A stretch of 64,000 nucleotides of DNA from JAWKOK01 sp963848115. GTDB lineage: Bacteria > Chloroflexota > Anaerolineae > Caldilineales > Caldilineaceae. The notes beneath the pieces were generated by a model that was not told where the DNA came from, did no database searches, and worked only from the letters and a program-made list of their open reading frames with translations. Where the stretch lies: NCBI GenBank assembly GCA_963848115.1, contig CAWKCP010000048.1, positions 62,001 through 126,000 of the forward strand, in the 5' to 3' direction. How positions within the stretch are numbered: position 1 is the stretch's first letter; each line of letters begins with the position of its first letter. Positions 54,879 to 64,000 of the stretch are shown one piece after another. The position numbers and the translations under genes were made by a program.

Positions 54879-56229
54879 ATGAAAAAGAACCAGCCATCTG
54901 AAGATGATCTGTCCGTCTCCAAGCTTTATCCGGTCGCGGACGACCATCTTCTGAGCAGTCGTCAACGTCAGATCTTGCGCCGGATCTCCTCGATCCTTCT
55001 ATTGTCGATCCTGCTTCTCTTCTGGTGGGCCTTTGTCTACACCTTTTTAGTGGCCGGATGGTGGGCGATCAACGGCTACAGTTTCCTCGACGAACAGCAG
55101 AATCCCTTTGTCTGGAACGGCGTGACCGATCTGGATCCTCATGGGGTTGGCGTTGGTGGCGGTTTGGCCGGCCCAGCGCTGGCTACGCACCCAGATTGCC
55201 CACTTTGTCGAGGAAAATTCGGACGATCCCTACGCCATCATCAGTCAGCTTTCCGAACAGATCGATAACACGCAGACGCCTGACACCGAGATGTCCAGCC
55301 TGGTTCAGCTGTTGGCCCGAACGCTCAATGTGCCCTATGTATGTATCGAGATCGAGCCGGATGGACTGTCCGAATACGGTACGGCCCCCGCCACAGCCTT
55401 AATTACGTTGCCGCTGCAAACCAATCAGATCCCGTTGGGCACGCTGAGCATTGCTCCGCGTCTCGTCGGCGGCGCACCGCTGCATGTGGACAAGCAATTG
55501 TTGACCGATCTGGCGCGCCAGATTAGCCTGACGCTCTATACCGCGAAACTCTCGACCGACCTGCAGGAATCCCGCCGGCGCATCGTCACCGCACGCGAGG
55601 AAGCCCGCCGCCAGTTGCGCCGCGATCTGCACGACGGGCTGGGTCCGTCGCTGGCGGCCATGACCATGCAAGCGGACACAGCGAGGGAGTTAGTGTATGA
55701 TGATCCTGAAATGGCCGAGCAACTGCTGACAAAATTCGTTGATCAGACCCAGGAGATGGTGACGGAAATCCGACGCATCGTCCACGGCCTGCGGCCGCCA
55801 GCCTTGGATGATGTGGGTCTCTACGGTGCGCTTGAACTGCTGGTCAACGGCTTTTCCGTACCCACATTGCAAACGTCCATCCAACTGCCGGCGACTCGGC
55901 CGCCTCTATCTGCGGCCCTGGAAGTCGCGGTCTACCGCATCGTCCAGGAAGCATTGACCAACATCAGCAAACACGCACACGCACAGTCGGCCACGGTGTC
56001 GCTGGACGCTGAAGATGATCGATTGATTCTCAATATTTGCGATGACGGCGTGGGGTTGCCGAGCCAGCCGGATATGGGGCTGGGTCTGCACAGCATGCGT
56101 GAACGGGCCGAAGAGTTGGGCGGAACCCTGACCGTTGGACCAAACAGCCTCGCAGGCAGTTGCATCGTTGCCCTGCTCCCCCTTGAACAAGGAGAGTCTC
56201 ATGGACCCGATTCGCATCCTGATCTGTGA
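54879..56229 (+). CDS. NarL-type sensor histidine kinase, frameshifted
   Basis: ATG 54879 (MKKNQPSEDDLSVS). An N-terminal membrane segment (about residues 48-70) leads into a frame break at about 55131, where GAT C TGG needs one base removed to read VTDWILMGLALVAV, a second membrane helix. Next comes a GAF-like region (DDPYAIISQLSEQ to about LTDLARQ). HisKA_3 follows with phospho-His in LRRDLHDGLGPSLAAM, and HATPase has LTNISKHA, DDGVGL and GLGLHSMRERAEELGG. About 450 residues when corrected. The NarL-type regulator's ATG lies inside its 3' end, so the two are coupled. Probably senses a membrane or redox cue relevant to the neighbouring lipoproteins. Confidence 0.83.
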
Positions 56230-56842
56230 CGATCACGATCAGTTCCGGCAGGGGCTGCACATGATGCTGGCGACCGACGACTCACTGGCGGTGGTGGGCG
56301 AAGCGGCAGACGGCATCGAAGCGGTGGAACTGGCGGCAGAATTGCAGCCGGATGTCATTCTGATGGACTTGCAGATGCCGCGCCTGCATGGGTTGGAGGC
56401 GACGCGTCGCATCATTGTCGGCAGCCCTCACATTCGAATCCTCATCCTGACCATGTCGGACGATACCGCCACGGTCTTTCATGCATTGCAGGTAGGCGCT
56501 CGTGGCTACATCCTCAAGGGCGCGCGCAAAGCCGACATCGTGCGCTCGATCCACAACGTCTTCCAGGGGGAGGTCGTCTTTGGCGCGGCCGTGGCTCAGC
56601 AGGTCATCCATCATTTCAACCGCATCCAGACGGCTGTTCAGCCCAACGACTTCCCTGAATTGAGCGACCGAGAGGCGGAGGTCCTCAAGCTGATGGCGCT
56701 GGAGCTGTCCAACGACGCCATCGCTGAACGTCTGGGTATCCACCTCAAGACCGTGCGCAATCACGTCTCCAACATCTGCACCAAGCTCCAAGTTAGCGAC
56801 CGCACCGCAGCGATCCTGCGCGCCCGAGCCCAGAACGACTGA
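56201..56842 (+). CDS. NarL/FixJ-family response regulator (copy 1)
   Basis: 213 residues from ATG 56201 with AAGGAGAGTCTC upstream, overlapping the kinase stop by 29 bases. Receiver with CDDH acidic pair, phospho-Asp in VILMDLQMP, Lys in YILKGARKAD, and a LuxR-type helix-turn-helix (LSDREAEVLKLMALELSNDAIAERL, then KTVRNHVSNICTKL). It is the cognate output of the upstream kinase. A close paralog lies at 60505-61146. Confidence 0.94.
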   Translation: MDPIRILICDDHDQFRQGLHMMLATDDSLAVVGEAADGIEAVELAAELQPDVILMDLQMPRLHGLEATRRIIVGSPHIRILILTMSDDTATVFHALQVGARGYILKGARKADIVRSIHNVFQGEVVFGAAVAQQVIHHFNRIQTAVQPNDFPELSDREAEVLKLMALELSNDAIAERLGIHLKTVRNHVSNICTKLQVSDRTAAILRARAQND

Positions 56843-56893
56843 TGGTTGCAAGCCGCAGAGCTGTGGTATCGCCCGGAAACGACTGTCCATGCA

Positions 56894-59188
56894 CTACGCG
56901 GCAGCGATGAGTACCTTGGCTAATCGCTCCCGCAGTGTGTCTGCGTAGGGCTTGTTACCCAAGTTATCAAAGATGGCGATCGCCTGGCGGTATGATGCAG
57001 CCGCCGCCACCATGTTCTGCTCGCGCTCGGCAATAGTGGCTAGAAGTTCATGGCCGACGCCGACACTGTGACGGTGCCCGACGCTGGACCGCCATTCCAG
57101 AGCGGATTCTGCATAGTGCCGCGCTTGGCCCAGGTCGCCTGCATGCAAACTCAGATTGGCCAGCGCTCCGGTTACCATGCCCCTTCCCCATGCCTCGCCC
57201 AATTGTTCAAAGATGGCGAGGCTTTCACGCGTGGCGACCATGGCCTCTTGATACTTACCCTGCGCGGTCAGGCTGAATGCCAGCCACTGTAGGGAAAAGG
57301 CCTCGCCCCAGTCATCTCCCACCTCGCGAAAAAGGGCAAGCGCAGTTTCGAATCGAGAGAGAGCGAGCGTCAAGTCGGCCGGCGCATGCAACTCACCACC
57401 ATAAAGGGCCATGCCGTATGTGGCGGTGGCATAGGCCGCGCCCCGCTTACCTTCTTGGCCCAACTCGCTCCAAAGGTCCAGGCTTTGCTCTTGACGAAGG
57501 CGAGCGAGTTCAAAATCGTCCTGCATCCACGCGAAATGTCCGGCATGATAGAGCAGCCAGGCGCGCTCATGAGTATCCAATCCGGGCTGACGCAACATGG
57601 TCGAAACCCAATCTCTGCCCTCCATGACATGGCTGCGAATCCGCCAAAACCAACTCAGTCCAATCACGAGCGTAGCGGTATCGCTGACTCTCTCCGAGTG
57701 GTTTAGGCCCCAAGTCAGAGCCGTGCGTAGATTGTCTTGCTCTCTCTCGAGTCGCTCCAACCAATCGATCTGCTCGGCGCCGAAGAGATTGCTGTACGCT
57801 GTTGCTGCCAGGTCAGCAAAATGGACGAAATGACGACGTTGCGTTTTGACCAATGATCCTGATTCCGTCAAGCGCTCCTCACCATACTGACGCAGGACTT
57901 CGTGGATCCGATACCGCTCGGATTTCGGATGAAATTCTAGCAGACTCTTTCCGATCAGCCGGGACAGGATCATCAAGGAGGCGCCTGCCACGTCTGTCGC
58001 CGCCTCTTTGTCGAATCCACCGGAAAAGATAGACAGTTGCATGAATGACTGACGCTCAGACTGTTCGAGCAGCCGCCAGGTGGCGTCAAACGTGCCGCGC
58101 ATACTGCGATGGCGTTCGGGTAGATTATTCAGGTCCGAACTGAGGATGTCGATCCCCTTTTCGAGTTCGGCGGCGATTCCCATCAAGGAGAGTGAATCGA
58201 CCCACGCCGCGGCCAATTCTAGCGCCAGCGGTATACCCGCTAATATTCCGCAGATGGTTGCCAGCACCTGCGCTTCGCCGCGGGCCAGACGAAAATCGGG
58301 ACGCACTCGACGGGCGGCGACAAGGAAGAGTTGCGATGCGGCGTGCTCCCCAGGGTCAGCTTGTTCGGGGCCGGCCTGCTCCGACCAATTGGCATCAACC
58401 GCCTGGAGCAGGCCCGATAGCGCATACAGGTGCTCTTCGCGCAGGTTGAGCCGCAACCGCGAGGTAATGAGTAGCTTGAGATCGGGCGCCGCTGAAAGCA
58501 GATCGATGAGCACCGCGGCTGAGTCGCCGGCCAACAAGTGCTCAAAGTTGTCGAGGACGAGCAACATTTGTCGGGGGCCAAGAAAATCCAAGAGTTTCTG
58601 TCGCGGCGAGAGACCATGCGTGGGACGTTCGGCCAGATCCAAACCCAGACGGTAGGCAATTGTCGACACGATGAGATCGGGTGTGGGCGTCGTTGACAGA
58701 TCGACGAAGACGATGCCGTCGCTGAAGTCGTGCGGATGTCCTTCTCTGTATGCTTCAGCCACGGCGATAGCCAGCCGGGTTTTGCCCATGCCGCCTGGCC
58801 CAAGAATCGTGAGCAGGCGCACATCATCGTTGGTCAACAATGCCAAGACCGTTGCAAGCTCTGTCTGACGACCGATCAGCGGAGTCAGTATGGTTGGTAT
58901 GTGGTCGGCGGCAGCTGGTTGATTGATCGGTATATCGACCAGATCGAGGACGCTGACAGGTCGATCTCCTCTTGCGACAGTCAGAAAAACGATCTGTTCG
59001 GACGGGGTCAGTCCCAGACAAACCGCCAGTCTTTCAGCCATCTGCGGCGACGGCCGTCGAGCATCAATTTCGATCTTCTTGATCATCGCCAACGAACATG
59101 GTACCAGTTTCGCCAGTTCGCTTTGGGTCTTATCCAACGCCAAGCGCCGCCGCCTCAGCCAATAGCCAAACGAATCAGTATTGTTCAT
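56894..59188 (-). CDS. XRE-HTH / NB-ARC ATPase / TPR transcriptional regulator
   Basis: 764 residues from ATG 59188. N-terminal XRE-type helix-turn-helix (about 8-62: LRRRRLALDKTQSELAKLV), then an AfsR/MalT-like STAND ATPase with Walker A GPGGMGKTRLA and Walker B MLLVLDNFEHLL, arginine-finger region LLITSRLRL, winged-helix region to about 430, and C-terminal TPR repeats (about 500-764). Such proteins sense a ligand or partner through the repeats and activate transcription when ATP-bound. It is convergent with the NarL-type regulator and divergent from the two-domain cupredoxin-like lipoprotein, a layout suggesting control of those surface genes. Confidence 0.88.
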   Translation of the reverse strand: MNNTDSFGYWLRRRRLALDKTQSELAKLVPCSLAMIKKIEIDARRPSPQMAERLAVCLGLTPSEQIVFLTVARGDRPVSVLDLVDIPINQPAAADHIPTILTPLIGRQTELATVLALLTNDDVRLLTILGPGGMGKTRLAIAVAEAYREGHPHDFSDGIVFVDLSTTPTPDLIVSTIAYRLGLDLAERPTHGLSPRQKLLDFLGPRQMLLVLDNFEHLLAGDSAAVLIDLLSAAPDLKLLITSRLRLNLREEHLYALSGLLQAVDANWSEQAGPEQADPGEHAASQLFLVAARRVRPDFRLARGEAQVLATICGILAGIPLALELAAAWVDSLSLMGIAAELEKGIDILSSDLNNLPERHRSMRGTFDATWRLLEQSERQSFMQLSIFSGGFDKEAATDVAGASLMILSRLIGKSLLEFHPKSERYRIHEVLRQYGEERLTESGSLVKTQRRHFVHFADLAATAYSNLFGAEQIDWLERLEREQDNLRTALTWGLNHSERVSDTATLVIGLSWFWRIRSHVMEGRDWVSTMLRQPGLDTHERAWLLYHAGHFAWMQDDFELARLRQEQSLDLWSELGQEGKRGAAYATATYGMALYGGELHAPADLTLALSRFETALALFREVGDDWGEAFSLQWLAFSLTAQGKYQEAMVATRESLAIFEQLGEAWGRGMVTGALANLSLHAGDLGQARHYAESALEWRSSVGHRHSVGVGHELLATIAEREQNMVAAAASYRQAIAIFDNLGNKPYADTLRERLAKVLIAAA

Positions 59189-59316
59189 GGGGCTGTCCTG
59201 ATATCGATTCCCACATGCCAAGACTGTATCCCTTTGGGATACCAGCAGCAACCGATTCCGTGGTTGAATAGTTCGACCGCCAACTTTGCACCTACTTTTG
59301 AAAGGAGAGTAGAACC

Positions 59317-60222
59317 ATGCATGCTGATCTACTGCACGAGGGCAGGAAATCGAAGTCGAGGCGCCGGCTCGTTCGAACCGCTACCTGGGCAAGTCTATTC
59401 TTGCTTGCTCTGACGTTGGTTGCCTGCGTTGCACGACTTCCAGTCACTTCACCGGCTCCAACCGAATTGGAAACCGCTCAACCCGCGTCTGAGTCGGAAA
59501 TGACGTCGATCACCATCGTTCACACAGAGGATGGCATTACCCTTCCCGAGTCGATTCCCGCCGGGCTGCGGCGCATCACGATCCACAATGAGGGGGAAGA
59601 GTGGCACGCGTCCATCTTCCGCCGATTGAACGATGATGTGACCATGGAGCAGTTCGAAGCCGCTTTCCAGGAGAATCCCTTCGGCTCACTGCCGCTCACC
59701 ACGCAATTGGGCGGCCCCGATCTTGCGCCCGGCACAAGTTCGGAAAATGTCTTCCCGCTTGAGCCGGGCAGCTATGTCGTCGTTGACAACTGGACGGAAC
59801 CACCGCGCATGCAATCTTTTGTCGTGACCGTCGACGGTGAGGCCGATGATCCCACCCCTACTGCCGCCGTGATGGTGGAGATGCGAGAGCACGAGTTCGT
59901 CATGCCGGGTACGCTCCAATCCGGACCACAGTGGTGGGCATTCCAAAACAACGGTGAGGCCGTTCATCAAGCCGGCGTCGTCAAGTTGGCGCAAGACACA
60001 ACACTGGATGACGTTGTCGCCTGGCTTGACACCGAGGCGGGTCCGCCGCCCTGGGAAGACATCGCTTTCTGGAACGTGATGTCGCCAGGTCAGCAGAGTT
60101 GGGGCCAGTTGGATCTGCCGCCGGGCGACTATCTGGTCCTCGACTTCCTGCCCGATTTTGCCAATGATGGCGCGCCCAATTTCACGCTGGGGATGTTCAA
60201 GGAAATTGTTGTGTCAGAATGA
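59317..60222 (+). CDS. Membrane-anchored protein with two cupredoxin-like domains
   Basis: 301 residues, AAAGGAGAG before the ATG. N-terminal basic stretch and a hydrophobic segment ending VACVARLP, a probable lipoprotein signal (Cys at about 31). Two units like those in the 51399-53144 protein follow: about 68-175 with NEGEEWHASIFRRL, and about 180-301 with NNGEAVHQAGVVKL. Both lack the Cys of a type 1 copper site, unlike unit four of the larger protein, so direct copper binding is doubtful. It begins 129 bases from the divergent XRE/NB-ARC gene, so that regulator may control it. Confidence 0.72.
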   Translation: MHADLLHEGRKSKSRRRLVRTATWASLFLLALTLVACVARLPVTSPAPTELETAQPASESEMTSITIVHTEDGITLPESIPAGLRRITIHNEGEEWHASIFRRLNDDVTMEQFEAAFQENPFGSLPLTTQLGGPDLAPGTSSENVFPLEPGSYVVVDNWTEPPRMQSFVVTVDGEADDPTPTAAVMVEMREHEFVMPGTLQSGPQWWAFQNNGEAVHQAGVVKLAQDTTLDDVVAWLDTEAGPPPWEDIAFWNVMSPGQQSWGQLDLPPGDYLVLDFLPDFANDGAPNFTLGMFKEIVVSE

Positions 60223-60289
60223 AGTCTAGCGGAGTCTGTCCAGCGCTTCACAGGCCCAGCTTGTTCGGTAGCGTCGAATCAGCGTACGC

Positions 60290-60500
60290 CATTGTAGCGA
60301 AGGTCGTGGACGTCAGCAAGGAGAGAAAATTCGTCATTTGTGATGGTGACGCTGAGGTCCTGCATCAGCCTGACGTGGGCATGAGTTTTCACAGCCGGCG
60401 GAAATGAGCCGTTGAAGCTAGTCTAGCTCACGCCCACGTCAGGACAAACAGACTCTCTGACGATTGCACCATTGCCTAATTCTCCCTTGGAGCAAGAAAG
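60290..60500 (+). pseudogene. Decayed 3' end of a NarL-type histidine kinase
   Basis: Fragments match the end of the kinase at 54879-56229: FVICDGDAEVLHQPDVGMSF HS corresponds to ILNICDDGVGLPSQPDMGLG LHS, and just before the regulator ATG the text TIAPLPNSPLEQE matches CIVALLPLEQGE in position and spacing. Frames are broken and the rest of the kinase is absent. This indicates that a kinase-regulator pair was duplicated and the kinase copy lost. Confidence 0.6.
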
Positions 60501-60504
60501 TTCA

Positions 60505-61146
60505 ATGGATCCGATCCGTATCCTAACCTGTGATGACCACGAACTATTTCGGCAAGGGCTGCACATGATGCTGTCGGCCGACCGTTCACTTGTTGTGGTC
60601 GGGGAGGCGGCTGACGGCACTGAAGCTATGGCACTGGCCTCGGAGTTGCAGCCGGACGTCATCTTGATGGACTTGCAGATGCCTCGCCTGCATGGCCTAG
60701 AGGCGACGCGTCGCATCATCGTCGGTAGCCCGCACATTCGAATCCTGATCTTGACCATGTCAGACGACACGGCCACGGTCTTTCATGCTCTGCAGGCGGG
60801 TGCGCGAGGTTACATCCTCAAAGGCGCGCGCAAGTCTGACATCGTGCGCTCGATCCAGAACGTCTACAACGGCGAGGTGGTCTTTGGCGCAGCCGTGGCC
60901 CAGCAAGTGATCCAGCACTTCAACCGCATCCAGACCGCGGTTCAGCCCGACGAGTTCCCCGAACTGAGCGACCGCGAGGCGGAAATCCTCAAGCTGATGG
61001 CGCTGGAACTCTCCAATGATGCAATCGCAGAACGGTTGGGCATCAGACTCAAAACGGTGCGCAACCACGTCTCCAACATTTGCACCAAGCTACAGGTGAG
61101 CGACCGCACAGCGGCCATTCTGCGCGCCCGCGCCCAAGATGGGTGA
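60505..61146 (+). CDS. NarL/FixJ-family response regulator (copy 2, orphan)
   Basis: 213 residues from ATG 60505. Nearly the same as the regulator at 56201 along its length: CDDH acidic pair, VILMDLQMP phospho-Asp, ILKGARKSD, LSDREAEILKLMALELSNDAIAERL and KTVRNHVSNICTKL; differences are mostly conservative (e.g. HELFRQG for HDQFRQG). All receiver and helix-turn-helix residues are kept, so it is probably functional, yet its own kinase is only a remnant. It may answer to the kinase at 54879-56229 or act without phosphorylation. Confidence 0.92.
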   Translation: MDPIRILTCDDHELFRQGLHMMLSADRSLVVVGEAADGTEAMALASELQPDVILMDLQMPRLHGLEATRRIIVGSPHIRILILTMSDDTATVFHALQAGARGYILKGARKSDIVRSIQNVYNGEVVFGAAVAQQVIQHFNRIQTAVQPDEFPELSDREAEILKLMALELSNDAIAERLGIRLKTVRNHVSNICTKLQVSDRTAAILRARAQDG

Positions 61147-61467
61147 TCGTGAATGGCTGCCGTCATTCTTCCCACACCAATGGCAGGCCACAGATCTTTC
61201 TGTTCAGGGTAGGTATCCGTACCAGCCGCTGCTCATCCAGTAGGACTACCTGCCCTTCGACCCCTAGTAACCGATTCAGCCAAAAAACTTCCTGACCCAA
61301 CAGGAAAACTTCCCGATCGCCTGGGACAAGTAGCGCATACCATTGTCTTGATGCGGTTGACGGCGCTCGTTTGCCGGCAGGGCCTTGCCGGCCCACAAGC
61401 GTCTTGAACGCTTTTTCCCTGGTTCTGGCATTTTCCGCTTATTCGCTAATCGCCCTGGAGGGTTTCG
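61147..61467. other. Intergenic region, no convincing gene
   Basis: About 320 bases. On the minus strand an open frame at 61163-61396 could encode about 77 residues with a hydrophobic centre (LVPGDREVFLLGQEVFWLNR), but I know no family for it. A short VPGDRE-like stretch recurs on the minus strand near 51140. Treated as unannotated. Possibly a remnant; the promoter of the beta-helix gene should be here. Confidence 0.35.
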
Positions 61468-64000
61468 ATGATCCGCTTTGCCCTAAGGACCACATTCATG
61501 TTTCTGATCGCCCTGCTGCCCGCCCTGACCCTGGGCGGAAGTTTGGCCCAACGGGCGGTTGCAGCCGCCGAAGCATTGGTCTCTCCTCCCTGTGGAGAGG
61601 CCCAGTTCAACGCTGCATTGAATACGGTCCAGGTCGGTGGCGGCGGCACAGTCACATTCAACTGCGGTACGGCGACAATCCCCTTCACCGCAGAAAAGAT
61701 CATCAGCAGCCATGTAGTAATCGACGGCGGCGGAGTCATCACGCTGGATGGCGGCAATGTGACTCGCTTTTTCAAGGTGATGGGCGGCGGCAGCTTGACC
61801 CTGCGAGGGCTGGTGCTGACCCACGGCTATTCGGGCAACGACTACGGCGGGGCCATTTACGTCAATTCGGGCGGCGTGCTTGCGCTAGAAAACAGCACCA
61901 TCCAAGATAGCGCCACCAACGACTGGGCGGGCGGGGCCATCATCGACTTCCTGGGCACGGTGACGCTGACCGATAGCCTGATCGAGAACAATCAGTCAAG
62001 CTATGGTGCGCTCAACAGTACGGGGACGCTAACGCTTCTCCGCACCACTGTGCGCAACAACAGTGCCACCTTGGGCGGCGGCGCCATGAGCGTTGGGGGA
62101 ACGACCCTGATCCGGGATAGCCAGATCAAGGACAATAGCGCACCCGAAGGTGGAGCCATCTATGCAGGCGGCGATGTCACAGTGCAGGGGAGCGTGCTTG
62201 AGACCAATACCGCCACCCGGGGTGGTGCTATGTACATTCTCGACGGTGGCGATGTGCAGATTGACGACAGCCACTTTCTGGAGAACAAGGCTGACGGATA
62301 TATCACCGAGGAGAGCAACGGCGGCGGCATCGTCAGCTACGGCGAATTGGTCATCCGGGACAGCAGCTTCGAGGCCAACAGCAGCGTTGGCTACGGCGGG
62401 GCCATTCAGGCCGGTCCCGGCTCAAACGACGCGATCACTCAGGTCTATACCTCACTGTTTGTGGCCAACGAGGCAGGGGAACGGGGCGGCGCGATTGACA
62501 ACCGGCGGGGCGACCTGACCGTTGTCAACAGCACGTTCAGCGCCAACAGTGCGGGGACGGGTGGCGCGATCCAGAATCTACTGGGGCCGGCCAATCTCTA
62601 CTACGTCACGCTGACAGGCAACAATGGCGGTGTGGGCGGCGTCCTGGATCAGAGCCGCGGCCGCAGGCCATGTGGACGACAGCCGCCAGCGCTACAATCT
62701 ATACCACACGGCGTTGGCCCAACTTGGCAACTGCGCCATCACCGGCACGCCGGGCCCTCTGCCCCATTTCGTCTCAGGCGGCCATAATCTAGCCGAAGAC
62801 GATAGCTGCACCTTTTTCATGAACCAGCCCGGTGATCTCATCAACACCCCGGCGCAATTGGGGGCGTTGGCCGACAACGGTGGCTCAACCTCCACGCATC
62901 TGCCCGGCCCGGCCAGCCCTCTGGTGGATGGAGGATCTTGCCTGCCGGACTTCAACACAGATCAACGCGGAATCAGTCGTCCCCAGGGAGCGAGCTGTGA
63001 TATCGGCGCAGTGGAGGCGATCCCCGCTTCGCCCACAGCGACGCCAACATCAACGCAGACATCGACACCTACTTCCACAACCACAGCATCGCCCACAGCA
63101 TCGCCCACGTCTTCGTCTACACCTACTGCGACACCTACTGCCACTTTCACTCCAACTTCTACGCCAACGTCCACCACATCAAGCGGTGAAACTGGTGGCG
63201 GAAGTGCAACCCCCACACCGACATTTACCCCGACTTCAACTCCTACATCAACGCCTACATGGACGCCAATCTCTACGCCGACGGACACGCCCGAACCCGT
63301 TCTGCAGCCAGCCCAGGTCCCTGGCGGGGTGACGGTGACCATCAACGCCGATCCGACCCACGCCTACGCCGGGCAACCTGTGACCGTATCGGGCCAAGGG
63401 GCGACAGGCTTCAGCAAAGTGCGCATACTGTCGATTCAAAATGGACGCACCGTGGGATCACAAGAGGTGAAGGTGAACGATCAGGGCGCCTATAGTCTGC
63501 AACTCTTGGTGCCTTCGGCCCAGGCTGTGGCCCCCACGCGTCTGTGTTCAGCTGCCGTCGGCACGGAAAAGGCCCAACTGGCCTGCACCGATTTTCAGGT
63601 GGACCCCATGCCCGCGGGCCAGCTTCAGGGACAGATCAGTGGTCTCTCCGCTGGGATACTGAAGGCTCAGGTCAATCTGGTGGATCGCTTCGGTGCGCAA
63701 CGTTACAGCGGACCGGTTGCGGGCAACGGTAGCTTCCAGATGAACGACATCGATCCGGGAGTCTACAAGGCTGTCGTCACCGGCCAGACGTCCAAGCCCG
63801 TGCCATCCAGCCAGGTGGTAGTGATGCCCAACGTAGCCACGCAAACAGCTCTGTCCAGTCTGACCCTGAATCCGGGCATCCGGTGCGCCCTAGACACGCG
63901 CACCACAGCCTATCTCAAGCTGGCGAATGAAATCAATCCAGCAGGCGGGGGCGGCGATGGGGGGTTAAGCCTGGACGGCGTGGTCACATGGAAACCGGTG
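61468..64000 (+). CDS. Secreted parallel beta-helix protein with Thr/Pro stalk, frameshifted, 3' end outside window
   Basis: ATG 61468, GGAGGG upstream. Signal peptide at about 1-32 (ending QRAVAAA). Residues about 50-390 show short Asn/Gly-rich turns typical of right-handed parallel beta-helices of the polymorphic-outer-membrane-protein type (NSTIQDSA, GGAMSVGG, ENNQSSYGALNS). At about 62650-62668 one extra base must be removed. The frame then reads HVDDSRQRYNLYHTALAQ, continues to the family ending GASCDIGAVEA, enters a long Thr/Pro/Ser stalk, and then Ig-like or carboxypeptidase-regulatory-like domains, still open at 64000. A large cell-surface or secreted protein, possibly adhesive. Domain calls after the stalk are tentative. 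Confidence 0.75.

Overview
The window looks like chromosomal DNA of a GC-rich, free-living bacterium. I infer Chloroflexota (Anaerolineae/Caldilineae-like). The grounds are the mix of genes: an SPFH protein fused to a DNA-binding domain, a DrrAB-like ABC exporter, an FeS-type photolyase, an F420-linked NADP reductase, an XRE/NB-ARC/TPR regulator, a two-domain rhodanese, and dispersed CCACAGATTTACACAGATG intergenic repeats. The phylum assignment comes from family knowledge, not from a marker gene. There is no rRNA, tRNA, CRISPR array, prophage or intact insertion sequence.

Layout. 1-4.1 kb: DUF2207 membrane protein, membrane-anchored zinc-ribbon protein, coiled-coil protein and SPFH-HTH protein, a probable membrane-associated module. 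4.6-7.2 kb: ABC exporter. 7.5-12 kb: molybdopterin oxidoreductase with a cytochrome b-like N-terminus, FeS photolyase, KefB/C-like antiporter. 12.1-18 kb (minus strand): carbamate kinase, ABC ATPase and substrate-binding lipoprotein without a permease, Sua5, YkgJ-like protein, enolase-superfamily enzyme. 18-24 kb: transposase remnant, secreted 25-residue-repeat protein, secreted DUF2680-like protein, OmpR/sensor-kinase pair. 24.3-27.5 kb (minus): three-gene ABC exporter behind a promoter, small upstream ORF and terminator. 28-36 kb: MFS transporter, lytic transglycosylase, gatB, an exact parS site, rpoD, methyltransferase. 36.4-38.5 kb: DMT transporter and phosphatase. 38.6-44.2 kb: arginine operon argC-argB-argD-acetyltransferase-carA, preceded by a promoter, an Arg-codon-rich leader peptide and a terminator. 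44.2-51 kb (mostly minus): YqeC-MocA fusion, Cys/Met PLP enzyme, NpdG-like reductase, truncated glycosyltransferase, rhodanese, aldo/keto reductase. 51.4-61.1 kb: cupredoxin-like lipoproteins, four tandem paralogous membrane proteins, a NarL-type kinase/regulator pair, an XRE/NB-ARC/TPR regulator, and a duplicated orphan response regulator beside a decayed kinase. 61.5 kb to the end: a secreted parallel beta-helix protein running out of the window.

Two transcription leaders stand out. The arginine operon and the DrrAB-like exporter both have a near-consensus sigma-70 promoter (TTGACA, 17-base spacer, good -10). In both, a 32-35 codon ORF begins within a few bases of the predicted start site, and an intrinsic terminator follows before the first structural gene. 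In the arginine leader, four of six consecutive codons encode Arg, which fits ribosome-mediated attenuation.

Sequence quality. Many conserved genes are interrupted by single-base shifts. I count 15 consistent with one extra base and at least one with a missing base. Several hit genes expected to be functional (argB, argC). I treat most as probable assembly or read errors and list those genes as single loci with corrected ends.
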